Positions 35,115 to 50,600 of a DNA stretch of 64,000 nt are shown piece after piece. Source of the DNA: Paratinospora sagittata (Eukaryota > Streptophyta > Magnoliopsida > Ranunculales > Menispermaceae); the NCBI GenBank assembly GCA_035771175.1, contig CM069603.1:21428286-21492285 (forward strand), given 5' to 3'. How positions within the stretch are numbered: position 1 is the stretch's first letter; every line of letters starts with the position of its first letter. A program made the position numbers and the translations under genes. The notes beneath the pieces are model-generated. The model was given only the letters and a program-made list of their open reading frames with translations. It searched no databases and was not told the DNA's origin.

Positions 35115-38100
35115 GAAGACATATCTCATGTCTAATGCATTAGTTTGATTTCTGGTGTGTAGGATAACCCCTCGATCAATCTCAGCACTGAAACTCTGAA
35201 AATTGCAAAGTCTTTAAAATCACTTTCGATATAGTATTTCATTTTTACAAAAATGTTTTCTGAAAGGTTTTAATCATAATTTTAATGAGTTTTCAATTAT
35301 TTAAAAGTGTTTAATCTTATATCAAAGTGGTATGAGTGAATGAAATGGTTCTTTAGTGTCAAAATATTAATTTTTCAAAAATAAGGCTATCCAGCAATTT
35401 TCACGTCTTAGACTAAAATCTAATATTTCTAACGAGAAAAATGTGGGCACTTCTGCTTGCTCAATTTTTCTATTCCTTCACAGTTTTGCCTGGTTATCTT
35501 AATTGAAATATTCTCTAGTAACACCTAGATGATTCCCATTGTCTCGCACGCCCAAAAAACTTTAGATTGAACAATGTTTTGAATTCAAATCATTTTGTAG
35601 TACTCTTGCTCTTTAACATTCAACTTCAAATTTTATAAAACACTCATTCTTTGATTTTAAAAAATACAACACGCACGATATTTGCAAGTTAGATTGAGCT
35701 TTTCGAAGAGTTTTTCAAGAGAAGAAAGTAATGATTCTTGCCTTTGCAAAAAAAGGCTTCGAATTGAATCAAAATTGCAATCTGTCTTGATGTTCAGCTA
35801 GTTCTTCATTTTATCCCTTGTGTGCTAAGATTTGCAGAGGCTATCCATTATTTAAAACTCTAAGTATATGAGGTGGTCTCGATAAGATAACACATCAAAA
35901 AGGAACACATCACCTGTTTTGCATCAAGAACACATCAAACAATAGCTTTCGAATTCTACAAAGATCAAGCTCGAAGAACGAAGACATATCTCATGTCTAA
36001 TGCATTAGTTTGATCTCTGGTGTGTAGGGTAACCCCTTGATCAATCTCAGCACTAAAACTCTGAAAATTGCAAAGTCTTCAAAATCACTTTCGATATAGT
36101 ATTTCATTTTGAAAAAAATGTTTTCTGAAAGGTTTTAATCATAATTTTAATGAGTTTTGAATTATTTAAAAGTGTTTAATCTTATATCAAAGTGGTATGA
36201 GTCAATGAAATCGTTCTTTAGTGTCAAAATATTGATTTTTCAAAAATAAGGCTATCCTGCAATTTTCACGTCTTAGACTAAAATCTTATATTTCTAACGA
36301 GAAAAATGTGGGCACTTCTGCTTGCTCAATTTTTCTATTCCTTCACAGTTTTGCCTGGTTATCTTAATTGAAATATTCTCTAGTAACACCTAGATGATTC
36401 CCATTGTCTCGCACGCCCAAAAAACTTTAGATTGAACAATGTTTTGAATTCAAATCATTTTGTAGTACTCTTGCTCTTTAACATTCAACTTCAAATTTTA
36501 TAAAACACTCATTCTCTGATTTTAAAAAATACAACACGCACGATATTTGCAAGTTAGATTGAGCTTTTCGAAGAGTTTTTCAAGAGAAGAAAGTAATGAT
36601 TCTTGCCTTTGCAAAAAAAGGCTTCGAATTGAACCAAAATTGCAATCTGTCTTGATGTTCAGCTAGTTCTTCATTTTATCCCTTGTGTGCTAAGATTTGC
36701 AGAGGCTATCCATTGTTTAAAACTCTAAGTATATGAAGTTGTCTCGGTAAGATAACACATCAAAAAGGAACACATCACCTGTTTTACATCAAGAACACAT
36801 CAAACAATAGCATTCGAATTCTACAAAGATCAAGCTCGAAGAACGAAGACATATCTCATGTTTAATGCATTAGTTTGATTTCTGGTGTGCAGGGTAACCC
36901 CTCGATCAATCTCAGCACTAAAACTCTCAAAATTGCAAAGTCTTCAAAATCACTTTCGATATAGTATTTCATTTTGAAAAAAATGTTTTCTGAAAGGTTT
37001 TAATCATAATTTTAATGAGTTTTGAATTATTTAAAAGTGTTTAATCTTATATCAAAGTGGTATGAGTGAATGAAATGGTTCTTTAGTGTCAAAATATTAA
37101 TTTTTCAAAAATAAGGCTATCCAGCAATTTTCACGTCTTAGACTAAAATCTAATATTTCTAACGAGAAAAATGTGGGCACTTCTGCTTGCTCAATTTTTC
37201 TATTCCTTCACAGTTTTGCCTGGTTATCTTAATTGAAATATTCTCTAGTAACACCTAGATGATTCCCATTGTCTCGCACGCCCAAAAAACTTTAGATTGA
37301 ACAATGTTTTGAATTCAAATCATTTTGTAGTACTCTTGCTCTTTAACATTCAACTTCAAATTTTATAATACACTCATTCTTTGATTTTAAAAAATACAAC
37401 ACGCACGATATTTGCAAGTTAGATTGAGCTTTTCGAAGAGTTTTTCAAGAGAAGAAAGTAATGATTCTTGCCTTTGCAAAAAAAGGCTTCGAATTGAATC
37501 AAAATTGCAATCTGTCTTGATGTTCAGCTAGTTCTTCATTTTATCCCTTGTGTGCTAAGATTTGCAGAGGCTATCCATTATTTAAAACTCTAAGTATATG
37601 AGGTGGTCTCGATAAGATAACACATCAAAAAGGAACACATCACCTGTTTTGCATCAAGAACACATCAAACAATAGCTTTCGAATTCTACAAAGATCAAGC
37701 TCGAAGAACGAAGACATATCTCATGTCTAATGCATTAGTTTGATCTCTGGTGTGTAGGGTAACCCCTCGATCAATCTCAGCACTAAAACTCTGAAAATTG
37801 CAAAGTCTTCAAAATCACTTTCGATATAGTATTTCATTTTGAAAAAAATGTTTTCTGAAAGGTTTTAATCATAATTTTAATGAGTTTTGAATTATTTAAA
37901 AGTGTTTAATCTTATATCAAAGTGGTATGAGTCAATGAAATGGTTCTTTAGTGTCAAAATATTGATTTTTCAAAAATAAGGCTATCCTGCAATTTTCACG
38001 TCTTAGACTAAAATCTTATATTTCTAACGAGAAAAATGTGGGCACTTCTGCTTGCTCAATTTTTCTATTCCTTCACAGTTTTGCCTGGATATCTTAATTG

Positions 38101-41100
38101 AAATATTCTCTAGTAACACCTAGATGATTCCCATTGTCTCGCACGCCCAAAAAACTTTAGATTGAACAATGTTTTGAATTCAAATCATTTTGTAGTACTC
38201 TTGCTCTTTAACATTCAACTTCAAATTTTATAAAACACTCATTCTCTGATTTTAAAAAATACAACACGCACGATATTTGCAAGTTAGATTGAGCTTTTCG
38301 AAGAGTTTTTCAAGAGAAGAAAGTAATGATTCTTGCCTTTGCAAAAAAAGGCTTCGAATTGAACCAAAATTGCAATCTGTCTTGATGTTCAGCTAGTTCT
38401 TCATTTTATCCCTTGTGTGCTAAGATTTGCAGAGGCTATCCATTGTTTAAAACTCTAAGTATATGAAGTTGTCTCGGTAAGATAACACATCAAAAAGGAA
38501 CACATCACCTGTTTTACATCAAGAACACATCAAACAATAGCATTCGAATTCTACAAAGATCAAGCTCGAAGAACGAAGACATATCTCATGTTTAATGCAT
38601 TAGTTTGATTTCTGGTGTGCAGGGTAACCCCTCGATCAATCTCAGCACTAAAACTCTCAAAATTGCAAAGTCTTCAAAATCACTTTCGGTGTAGTATTTC
38701 ATTTTGAAAAAAATTATTTTCTGAAAGGTTTTAATCATAATTTTAATGAGTTTTCAATTAGTTAAAAGTGTTTATTCTTATATCAAAGTGTTTTGAGTCA
38801 ATGAAATGGTTCTTTAGTGTCAAAATATTAATTTTTCAAAAATAAGGCTATCCAACAATTGGCACGTCTTAGACTAAAATCTGATATTTCTAACGAGAAA
38901 AATGTGGGCACTTCTGCTTGCTCGATTTTCTATTCCTTCACAGTTTTGCCAGGTTATCTTAATTGAAATATTCTCTAGTAACACCTAGATGATTCCCATT
39001 GTCTCGCACGCCCAAAAAACTTTAGATTGAACAATGTTTTGAATTCAAATCATTTTGTAGTACTCTTGCTCTTTAACATTCAACTTCAAATTTTATAATA
39101 CACTCATTCTTTGATTTTAAAAAATACAACACGCACGATATTTGCAAGTTAGATTGAGCTTTTCGAAGAGTTTTTCAAGAGAAGAAAGTAATGATTCTTG
39201 CCTTTGCAAAAAAAGGCTTCGAATTGAATCAAAATTGCAATCTGTCTTGATGTTCAGCTAGTTCTTCATTTTATCCCTTGTGTGCTAAGATTTGCAGAGG
39301 CTATCCATTGTTTAAAACTCTAAGTATATGAAGTTGTCTCGGTAAGATAACACATCAAAAAGGAACACATCACCTGTTTTACATCAAGAACACATCAAAC
39401 AATAGCGTTCGAATTCTACAAAGATCAAGCTCGAAGAACGAAGACATATCTCATGTCTAATGCATTAGTTTGATCTCTGGTGTGTAGGGTAACCCCTCGA
39501 TCAATCTCAGCACTAAAACTCTGAAAATTGCAAAGTCTTCAAAATCACTTTCGATATAGTATTTCATTTTGAAAAAAATGTTTTCTGAAAGGTTTTAATC
39601 ATAATTTTAATGAGTTTTGAATTATTTAAAAGTGTTTAATCTTATATCAAAGTGGTATGAGTCAATGAAATGGTTCTTTAGTGTCAAAATATTGATTTTT
39701 CAAAAATAAGGCTATCCTGCAATTTTCACGTCTTAGACTAAAATCTTATATTTCTAACGAGAAAAATGTGGGCACTTCTGCTTGCTCAATTTTTCTATTC
39801 CTTCACAGTTTTGCCTGGTTATCTTAATTGAAATATTCTCTAGTAACACCTAGATGATTCCCATTGTCTCGCACGCCCAAAAAACTTTAGATTGAACAAT
39901 GTTTTGAATTCAAATCATTTTGTAGTACTCTTGCTCTTTAACATTCAACTTCAAATTTTATAAAACACTCATTCTCTGATTTTAAAAAATACAACACGCA
40001 CGATATTTGCAAGTTAGATTGAGCTTTTCGAAGAGTTTTTCAAGAGAAGAAAGTAATGATTCTTGCCTTTGCAAAAAAAGGCTTCGAATTGAACCAAAAT
40101 TGCAATCTGTCTTGATGTTCAGCTAGTTCTTCATTTTATCCCTTGTGTGCTAAGATTTGCAGAGGCTATCCATTGTTTAAAACTCTAAGTATATGAAGTT
40201 GTCTCGGTAAGATAACACATCAAAAAGGAACACATCACCTGTTTTACATCAAGAACACATCAAACAATAGCATTCGAATTCTACAAAGATCAAGCTCGAA
40301 GAACGAAGACATATCTCACGTCTAATGCATTAGTTTGATTTCTGGTGTGTAGGGTAACCCCTCGATCAATCTCAGCACTAAAACTCTGAAAATTGCAAAG
40401 TCTTCAAAATCACTTTCGGTGTAGTATTTCATTTTGAAAAAAATTATTTTCTGAAAGGTTTTAATCATAATTTTAATGAGTTTTCAATTCGTTAAAAGTG
40501 TTTAATCTTATATCAAAGTGGTATGAGTCCATGAAATGGTTCTTTAATGTCAAAATATTAATTTTTCAAAAATAAGGCTATCCAACAATTGGCACGTCTT
40601 AGACTAAAATCTGATATTTCTAACGAGAAAAATGTGGGCACTTCTGCTTGCTCGATTTTCTATTCCTTCACAGTTTTGCCAGGTTATCTTAATTGAAATA
40701 TTCTCTAGTAACACCTAGATGATTCCCATTGTCTCGCACGCCCAAAAAACTTTAGATTGAACAATGGTTTGAATTCAAATCATTTTGTAGTACTCTTGCT
40801 CTTTAACCTTCAACTTCAAATTTTATAAAACACTTATTCTCTGATTTTCAAAAATACGACACGCACGATATTTGCAAGTTAGATTGAGCTTTTCGAAGAG
40901 TTTTTCAAGAGAAGAAAGTAATGATTCTTGCCTTTGCAAAAAAAGGCTTCGAATTGAACCAAAATTGCAATCTGTCTTGATGTTCAGCTAGTTCTTCATT
41001 TTATCCCTTGTGTGCTAAGATTTGCAGAGGCTATCCATTGTTTAAAACTCTAAGTATATGAAGTTGTCTCGGTAAGATAACACATCAAAAAGGAACACAT

Positions 41101-41169
41101 CATCTGTTTTACATCAAGAACACATCAAACAATAGCATTCGAATTCTACAACGATCAAGCTCGAAGAAC
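35115..41169. repeat. Higher-order repeat: dimers of C-like and B/A units, 1730-bp period
   Basis: The units at 35980, 37710 and 39440 share ATTGATTTTTC and TATCCTGCAA. The units at 36845 and 38575 share CATGTTTAATGC, GTGTGCAGGG and CTCTCAAAATTG. This gives successive dimers of 1730 bp. Units at 38575 and 40305 carry an internal A-type patch (CAACAATTGGCAC through GCCAGG) in an otherwise different background, as expected from conversion or unequal crossover inside the array. Confidence 0.78.
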
Positions 41170-44100
41170 GAAGACATATCTCATGTCTAATGCATTAGTT
41201 TGATTTCTGGTGTGTAGGGTAACCCCTCGATCAATCTCAGCACTAAAACTCTGAAAATTGCAAAGTCTTCAAAATCACTTTCGGTGTAGTATTTCATTTT
41301 GAAAAAATTATTTTCTGAAAGGTTTTAATCATAATTTTAATGAGTTTTCAATTAGTTAAAAGTGTTTAATCTTATATCAAAGTGGTATGAGTGAATGAAA
41401 TGGTTCTTTAGTGTCAAAATATTAATTTTTCAAAAATAAGGCTATCCAGCAATTTTCACGTCTTAGACTAAAATCTAATATTTCTAACAAGAAAAATGTG
41501 GGCACTTCTGCTTGCTCAATTTTTCTATTCTTTCACTGTTTTGCCTGGTTATCTTAATTGAAATATTCTCTAGTAACACCTAGATGATTCCCATTGTCTC
41601 GCACGCCCAAAAAACTTTAGATTGAACAATGTTTTGAATTCAAATCATTTTGTAGTACTCTTGCTCTTTAACATTCAACTTCAAATTTTATAAAACACTC
41701 ATTCTCTAATTTTAAAAAACACAACACGCACGATATTTGCAAGTTAGATTGAGCTTTTCGAAGAGTTTTTCAAGAGAAGAAAGTAATGATTCTTGCCTTT
41801 GCAAAAAAAGGCTTCGAATTGAACCAAAATTGCAATCTGTCTTGATGTTCAGCTAGTTCTTCATTTTATCCCTTGTGTGCTAAGATTTGCAGAGGCTATC
41901 CACTGTTTAAAACTCTAAGTATATGAAGTTGTCTCGGTAAGATAACACATCAAAAAGGAACACATCACCTGTTTTACATCAAGAACACATCAAACAATAG
42001 CATTCGAATTCTACAAAGATCAAGCTCGAAGAATGAAGACATATCTCATGTCTAATGCATTAGTTTGATTTCTGGTGTGTAGGGTAACCCCTCGATCAAT
42101 CTCAGCACTAAAACTCTGAAAATTGCAAAGTCTTCAAAATCACTTTCGGTGTAGTATTTCATTTTGAAAAAAATTATTTTCGGAAAGGTTTTAATCATAA
42201 TTTTAATGAGTTTTCAATTTGTTAAAAGTGTTTAATCTTATATCAAAGTGGTATGAGTGAATGAAATGGTTCTTTAGTGTCAAAATATTAATTTTTCAAA
42301 AATAAGGCTATCCAGCAATTTTCACGTCTTAGACTAAAATCTAATATTTCTAACGAGAAAAATGTGGGCACTTCTGCTTGCTCAATTTTTCTATTCCTTC
42401 ACAGTTTTGCCTGGTTATCTTAATTGAAATATTCTCTAGTAACACCTAGATGATTCCCATTGTCTCGCACGCCCAAAAAACTTTAGATTGAACAATATTT
42501 TGAATTCAAATCATTTTGTAATACTCTTGCTCTTTAACATTCAACTTCAAATTTTATAAAACACTCATTCTCTGATTTTAAAAAATACAACACGCACGAT
42601 ATTTGCAAGTTAGATTGAGCTTTTCGAAGAGTTTTTCAAGAGAATAAAGTAATGATTCTTGCCTTTGCAAAAAAAGGCTTCGAATTGAATCAAAATTGCA
42701 ATCTGTCTTGATGTTCAGCTAGTTCATCATTTTATCCCTTGTGTGCTAAGATTTGAAGAGGCTATCCATTGTTTAAAACTCTAAGTATATGAAGTTGTCT
42801 CGGTAAGATAACACATCAAAAAGGAACACATCACCTGTTTTCATCAAGAACACATCAAACAATAGCTTTCGAATTCTACAAAGATCAAGCTCGAAGAATG
42901 AAGACATATCTCATGTCTAATGCATTAGTTTGATTTCTGGTGTGTAGGGTAACCCCTCGATCAATCTCAGCACTAAAACTCTGAAAATTGCAAAGTCTTC
43001 AAAATCACTTTCGATATAGTATTTCATTTTTACAAAAATGTTTTCTGAAAGGTTTTAATCATAATTTTAATGAGTTTTGAATTATTTAAAAGTGTTTATT
43101 CTTATATCAAAGTGTTTTGAGTCAATGAAATGGTTCTTTAGTGTCAAAATATTAATTTTTCAAAAATAAGGCTATCCAACAATTGGCACGTCTTAGACTA
43201 AAATCTGATATTTCTAACGAGAAAAATGTGGGCACTTCTACTTGCTCGATTTTCTATTCCTTCACAGTTTTGCCAGGTTATCTTAATTGAAATATTCTCT
43301 AGTAACACCTAGATGATTCCCATTGTCTCGCACGCCCAAAAAACTTTAGATTGAACAATGTTTTGAATTCAAATCATTTTGTAGTACTCTTGCTCTTTAA
43401 CCTTCAACTTCAAATTTTATAAAACACTTATTCTCTGATTTTCAAAAATACGACACGCACGATATTTGCAAGTTAGATTGAGCTTTTCGAAGAGTTTTTT
43501 AAGAGAAGAAAGTAATGATTCTTGCCTTTGCAAAAAAAGGCTTCGAATTGAATCAAAATTGCAATCTGTCTTGATGTTCAGCTAGTTCTTCATTTTATCC
43601 CTTGTGTGCTAAGATTTGCAGAGGCTATCCATTGTTTAAAACTCTAAGTATATGAAGTTGTCTCAGTAAGATAACACATCAAAAAGGAACACATCACCTG
43701 TTTTACATCAAGAACACATCAAACAATAGCATTCGAATTCTACAAAGATCAAGCTCGAAGAACGAAGACATATCTCATGTCTAATGCATTAGTTTGATTT
43801 CTGGTGTGTAGGGTAACCCCTCGATCAATCTCAGCACTAAAACTCTGAAAATTGCAAAGTCTTCAAAATCACTTTCGGTGCAGTATTTCATTTTGAAAAA
43901 AATTATTTTCTGAAAGGTTTTAATCATAATTTTAATGAGTTTTCGATTAGTTAAAAGTGTTTAATCTTATATCAAAGTGGTATGAGTGAATGAAATGGTT
44001 CTTTAGTGTCAAAATATTAATTTTTCAAAAATAAGGCTATCCAGCAATTTTCACGTCTTAGACTAAAATCTAATATTTCTAACGAGAAAAATGTGGGCAC

Positions 44101-44628
44101 TTCTGGTTGCTCAATTTTTCTATTCCTTCACAGTTTTGCCTGGTTATCTTAATTGAAATATTCTCTAGTAACACCTAGATGATTCCCATTGTCTCGCACG
44201 CCCAAAAAACTTTAGATTGAACAATGTTTTGAATTCAAATCATTTTGTAGTACTCTTGCTCTTTAACATTCAACTTCAAATTTTATAAAACACTCATTCT
44301 CTGATTTTAAAAAATACAACACGCACGATATTTGCAAGTTAGATTGAGCTTTTCGGAGAGTTTTTCAAGAGAAGAAAGTAATGCATCTTGCCTTTGCAAA
44401 AAAAGGCTTCGAATTGAATCAAAATTGCAATCTGTCTTGATGTTCAGCTAGTTCTTCATTTTATCCCTTGTGTGCTAAGATTTGAAGAGGCTATCCATTG
44501 TTTAAAACTCTAAGTATATGAAGTTGTCTCGGTAAGATAACAATCCAAAAAGGAACACATCACCTGTTTTCATCAAGAACACATCAAACAATAGCTTTCG
44601 AATTCTACAAAGATCAAGCTCGAAGAAC

Positions 44629-47600
44629 GAAGACATATCTCATGTCTAATGCATTAGTTTGATTTCTGGTGTGTAGGGTAACCCCTCGATCAATCTCAGC
44701 ACTAAAACTCTGAAAATTGCAAAGTCTTCAAAATCACTTTCGATATAGTATTTCATTTTTACAAAAATGTTTTCTGAAAGGTTTTAATCATAATTTTAAT
44801 GAGTTTTGAATTATTTAAAAGTGTTTATTCTTATATCAAAGTGTTTTGAGTCAATGAAATGGTTCTTTAGTGTCAAAATATTAATTTTTCAAAAATAAGG
44901 CTATCCAACAATTGGCACGTCTTAGACTAAAATCTGATATTTCTAACGAGAAAAATGTGGGCACTTCTGCTTGCTCGATTTTCTATTCCTTCACAGTTTT
45001 GCCAGGTTATCTTAATTGAAATATTCTCTAGTAACACCTAGATGATTCCCATTGTCTCGCACGCCCAAAAAACTTTAGATTGAACAATGTTTTGAATTCA
45101 AATCATTTTGTAGTACTCTTGCTCTTTAACCTTCAACTTCAAATTTTATAAAACACTTATTCTCTGATTTTCAAAAATACGACACGCACGATATTTGCAA
45201 GTTAGATTGAGCTTTTCGAAGAGTTTTTCAAGAGAAGAAAGTAATGATTCTTGCCTTTGCAAAAAAAGGCTTCGGATTGAACCAAAATTGCAATCTGTCT
45301 TGATGTTCAGCTAGTTCTTCATTTTATCCCTTGTGTGCTAAGATTTGCAGAGGCTATCCATTGTTTAAAACTCTAAGTATATGAAGTTGTCTCGGTAAGA
45401 TAACACATCAAAAAGGAACACATCACCTGTTTTACATCCAGAACACATCAAACAATAGCATTCGAATTCTACAAAGATCAAGCTCGAAGAACGAAGACAT
45501 ATCTCATGTCTAATGCATTAGTTTGATTTCTGGTGTGTAGGGTAACCCCTCGATCAATCTCAGCACTAAAACTCTGAAAATTGCAAAGTCTTCAAAATCA
45601 CTTTCGGTGCAGTATTTCATTTTGAAAAAAATTATTTTCTGAAAGGTTTTAATCATAATTTTAATGAGTTTTCAATTAGTTAAAAGTGTTTAATCTTATA
45701 TCAAAGTGGTATGAGTGAATGAAATGGTTCTTTAGTGTCAAAATATTAATTTTTCAAAAATAAGGCTATCCAGCAATTTTCACGCCTTAGACTAAAATCT
45801 AATATTTCTAACGAGAAAAATGTGGGCACTTCTGCTTGCTCAATTTTTCTATTCCTTCACAGTTTTGCCTGGTTATCTTAATTGAAATATTCTCTAGTAA
45901 CACCTAGATGATTCCCATTGTCTCGCACGCCCAAAAAACTTTAGATTGAACAATGTTTTGAATTCAAATCATTTTGTAGTACTCTTGCTCTTTAACATTC
46001 AACTTCAAATTTTATAAAACACTCATTCTCTGATTTTAAAAAATACAACACGCACGATATTTGCAAGTTAGATTGAGCTTTTCGAAGAGTTTTTCAAGAG
46101 AAGAAAGTAATGCTTCTAGCCTTTGCAAAAAAAGGCTTCGAATTGAATCAAAATTGCAATCTGTCTTGATGTTCAGCTAGTTCTTCATTTTATCCCTTGT
46201 GTGCTAGGATTTGAAGAGGCTATCCATTGTTTAAAACTCTAAGTATATGAAGTTGTCTCGGTAAGATAACACATCAAAAAGGAACACATCACCTGTTTTC
46301 ATCAAGAACACGTCAAACAATAGCTTTCGAATTCTACAAAGATCAAGCTCGAAGAACGAAGACATATCTCATGTCTAATGCATTAGTTTGATTTCTGGTG
46401 TGTAGGGTAACCCCTCGATCAATCTCAGCACTAAAACTCTGAAAATTGCAAAGTCTTCAAAATCACTTTCGATATAGTATTTCATTTTTACAAAAATGTT
46501 TTCTGAAAGGTTTTAATCATAATTTTAATGAGTTTTGAATTATTTAAAAGTGTTTATTCTTATATCAAAGTGTTTTGAGTCAATGAAATGGTTCTTTAGT
46601 GTCAAAAAATTAATTTTTCAAAAATAAGGCTATCCAACAATTGGCACGTCGTAGACTAAAATCTGATATTTCTAACGAGAAAAATGTGGGCACTTCTGCT
46701 TGCTCGATTTTCTATTCCTTCACAGTTTTGCCAGGTTATCTTAATTGAAATATTCTCTAGTAACACCTAGATGATTCCCATTGTCTCGCACGCCCAAAAA
46801 ACTTTAGATTGAACAATGTTTTGAATTCAAATCATTTTGTAGTACTCTTGCTCTTTAACCTTCAACTTCAAATTTTATAAAACACTTATTCTCTGATTTT
46901 CAAAAATACGACACGCACGATATTTGCAAGTTAGATTGAGCTTTTCGAAGATTTTTCAAGAGAAGAAAGTAATGATTCTTGCCTTTGCAAAAAAAGGCTT
47001 CGAATTGAACCAAAATTGCAATCTGTCTTGATGTTCAGCTAGTTCTTCATTTTATCCCTTGTGTGCTAAGATTTGCAGAGGCTATCCATTGTTTAAAACT
47101 CTAAGTATATGAAGTTGTCTCGGTAAGATAACACATCAAAAAGGAACACATCACCTGTTTTACATCAAGAACACATCAAACAATAGCATTCGAATTCTAC
47201 AAAGATCAAGCTCGAAGAACGAAGACATATCTCATGTCTAATGCATTAGTTTGATTTCTGGTGTGTAGGGTAACCCCTCGATCAATCTCAGCACTAAAAC
47301 TCTGAAAATTGCAAAGTCTTCAAAATCACTTTCGGTGTAGTATTTCATTTTGAAAAAAATTATTTTCTGAAAGGTTTTAATCATAATTTTAATGAGTTTT
47401 CAATTAGTTAAAAGTGTTTAATCTTATATCAAAGTGGTATGAGTCAATGAAATGGTTCTTTAGTGTCAAAATATTAATTTTTCAAAAATAAGGCTATCCA
47501 GCAATTTTCACGTCTTAGACTAAAATCTTATATTTCTAACGAGAAAAATGTGGGCACTTCTGCTTGCTCAATTTTTCTATTCCTTCACAGTTTTGCCTGG

Positions 47601-50600
47601 TTATCTTAATTGAAATATTCTCTAGTAACACCTAGATGATTCCCATTGTCTCGCACGCCCAAAAAACTTTAGATTGAACAATGTTTTGAATTCAAATCAT
47701 TTTGTAGTACTCTTGCTCTTTAACATTCAACTTCAAATTTTATAAAACACTCATTCTCTGATTTTAAAAAATACAACACGCACGATATTTGCAAGTTAGA
47801 TTGAGCTTTTCGAAGAGTTTTTCAAGAGAAGAAAGTAATGATTCTTGCCTTTGCAAAAAAAGGCTTCGAATTGAATCAAAATTGCAATCTGTCTTGATGT
47901 TCAGCTAGTTCTTCATTTTATCCCTTGTGTGCTAAGATTTGAAGAGGCTATCCATTGTTTAAAACTCTAAGTATATGAAGTTGTCTCGGTAAGATAACAC
48001 ATCAAAAAGGAACACATCACCTGTTTTCATCAAGAACACATCAAACAATAGCTTTCGAATTCTACAAAGATCAAGCTCGAAGAACGAAGACATATCTCAT
48101 GTCTAATGCATTAGTTTGATTTCTGGTGTGTAGGGTAACCCCTCGATCAATCTCAGCACTAAAACTCTGAAAATTGCAAAGTCTTCAAAATCACTTTCGA
48201 TATAGTATTTCATTTTTACAAAAATGTTTTCTGAAAGGTTTTAATCATAATTTTAATGAGTTTTGAATTATTTAAAAGTGTTTATTCTTATATCAAAGTG
48301 TTTTGAGTCAATGAAATGGTTCTTTAGTGTCAAAATATTAATTTTTCAAAAATAAGGCTATCCAACAATTGGCACGTCTTAGACTAAAATCTGATATTTC
48401 TAACGAGAAAAATGTGGGCACTTCTGCTTGCTCGATGTTCTATTCCTTCACAGTTTTGCCAGGTTATCTTAATTGAAATATTCTCTAGTAACACCTAGAT
48501 GATTCCCATTGTCTCGCACGCCCAAAAAACTTTAGATTGAACAATGTTTTGAATTCAAATCATTTTGTAGTACTCTTGCTCTTTAACCTTCAACTTCAAA
48601 TTTTATAAAACACTTATTCTCTGATTTTCAAAAATACGACACGCACGATATTTGCAAGTTAGATTGAGCTTTTCGAAGAGTTTTTCAAGAGAAGAAAGTA
48701 ATGATTCTTGCCTTCGCAAAAAAAGGCTTCGGATTGAACCAAAATTGCAATCTGTCTTGATGTTCAGCTAGTTCTTCATTTTATCCCTTGTGTGCTAAGA
48801 TTTGCAGAGGCTATCCATTGTTTAAAACTCTAAGTATATGAAGTTGTCTCGGTAAGATAACACATCAAAAAGGAACACATCACCTGTTTTACATCCAGAA
48901 CACATCAAACAATAGCATTCGAATTCTACAAAGATCAAGCTCGAAGAACGAAGACATATCTCATGTCTAATGCATTAGTTTGATTTCTGGTGTGTAGGGT
49001 AACCCCTCGATCAATCTCAGCACTAAAACTCTGAAAATTGCAAAGTCTTCAAAATCACTTTCGGTGCAGTATTTCATTTTGAAAAAAATTATTTTCTGAA
49101 AGGTTTTAATCATAATTTTAATGAGTTTTCAATTAGTTAAAAGTGTTTAATCTTATATCAAAGTGGTATGAGTGAATGAAATGGTTCTTTAGTGTCAAAA
49201 TATTAATTTTTCAAAAATAAGGCTATCCAGCAATTTTCACGCCTTAGACTAAAATCTAATTTTTCTAACGAGAAAAATGTGGGCACTTCTGCTTGCTCAA
49301 TTTTTCTATTCCTTCACAGTTTTGCCTGGTTATCTTAATTGAAATATTCTCTAGTAACACCTAGATGATTCCCATTGTCTCGCACGCCCAAAAAACTTTA
49401 GATTGAACAATGTTTTGAATTCAAATCATTTTGTAGTACTCTTGCTCTTTAACATTCAACTTCAAATTTTATAAAACACTCATTCTCTGATTTTAAAAAA
49501 TACAACACGCACGATATTTGCAAGTTAGATTGAGCTTTTCGAAGAGTTTTTCAAGAGAAGAAAGTAATGCTTCTAGCCTTTGCAAAAAAAGGCTTCGAAT
49601 TGAATCAAAATTGCAATCTGTCTTGATGTTCAGCTAGTTCTTCATTTTATCCCTTGTGTGCTAGGATTTGAAGAGGCTATCCATTGTTTAAAACTCTAAG
49701 TATATGAAGTTGTCTCGGTAAGATAACACATCAAAAAGGAACACATCACCTGTTTTCATCAAGAACACGTCAAACAATAGCTTTCGAATTCTACAAAGAT
49801 CAAGCTCGAAGAACGAAGACATATCTCATGTCTAATGCATTAGTTTGATTTCTGGTGTGTAGGGTAACCCCTCGATCAATCTCAGCACTAAAACTCTGAA
49901 AATTGCAAAGTCTTCAAAATCACTTTCGATATAGTATTTCATTTTTACAAAAATGTTTTCTGAAAGGTTTTAATCATAATTTTAATGAGTTTTGAATTAT
50001 TTAAAAGTGTTTATTCTTATATCAAAGTGTTTTGAGTCAATGAAATGGTTCTTTAGTGTCAAAAAATTAATTTTTCAAAAATAAGGCTATCCAACAATTG
50101 GCACGTCGTAGACTAAAATCTGATATTTCTAACGAGAAAAATGTGGGCACTTCTGCTTGCTCGATTTTCTATTCCTTCACAGTTTTGCCAGGTTATCTTA
50201 ATTGAAATATTCTCTAGTAACACCTAGATGATTCCCATTGTCTCGCACGCCCAAAAAACTTTAGATTGAACAATGTTTTGAATTCAAATCATTTTGTAGT
50301 ACTGTTGCTCTTTAACCTTCAACTTCAAATTTTATAAAACACTTATTCTCTGATTTTCAAAAATACGACACGCACGATATTTGCAAGTTAGATTGAGCTT
50401 TTCGAAGATTTTTCAAGAGAAGAAAGTAATGATTCTTGCCTTTGCAAAAAAAGGCTTCGAATTGAACCAAAATTGCAATCTGTCTTGATGTTCAGCTAGT
50501 TCTTCATTTTATCCCTTGTGTGCTAAGATTTGCAGAGGCTATCCATTGTTTAAAACTCTAAGTATATGAAGTTGTCTCGGTAAGATAACACATCAAAAAG

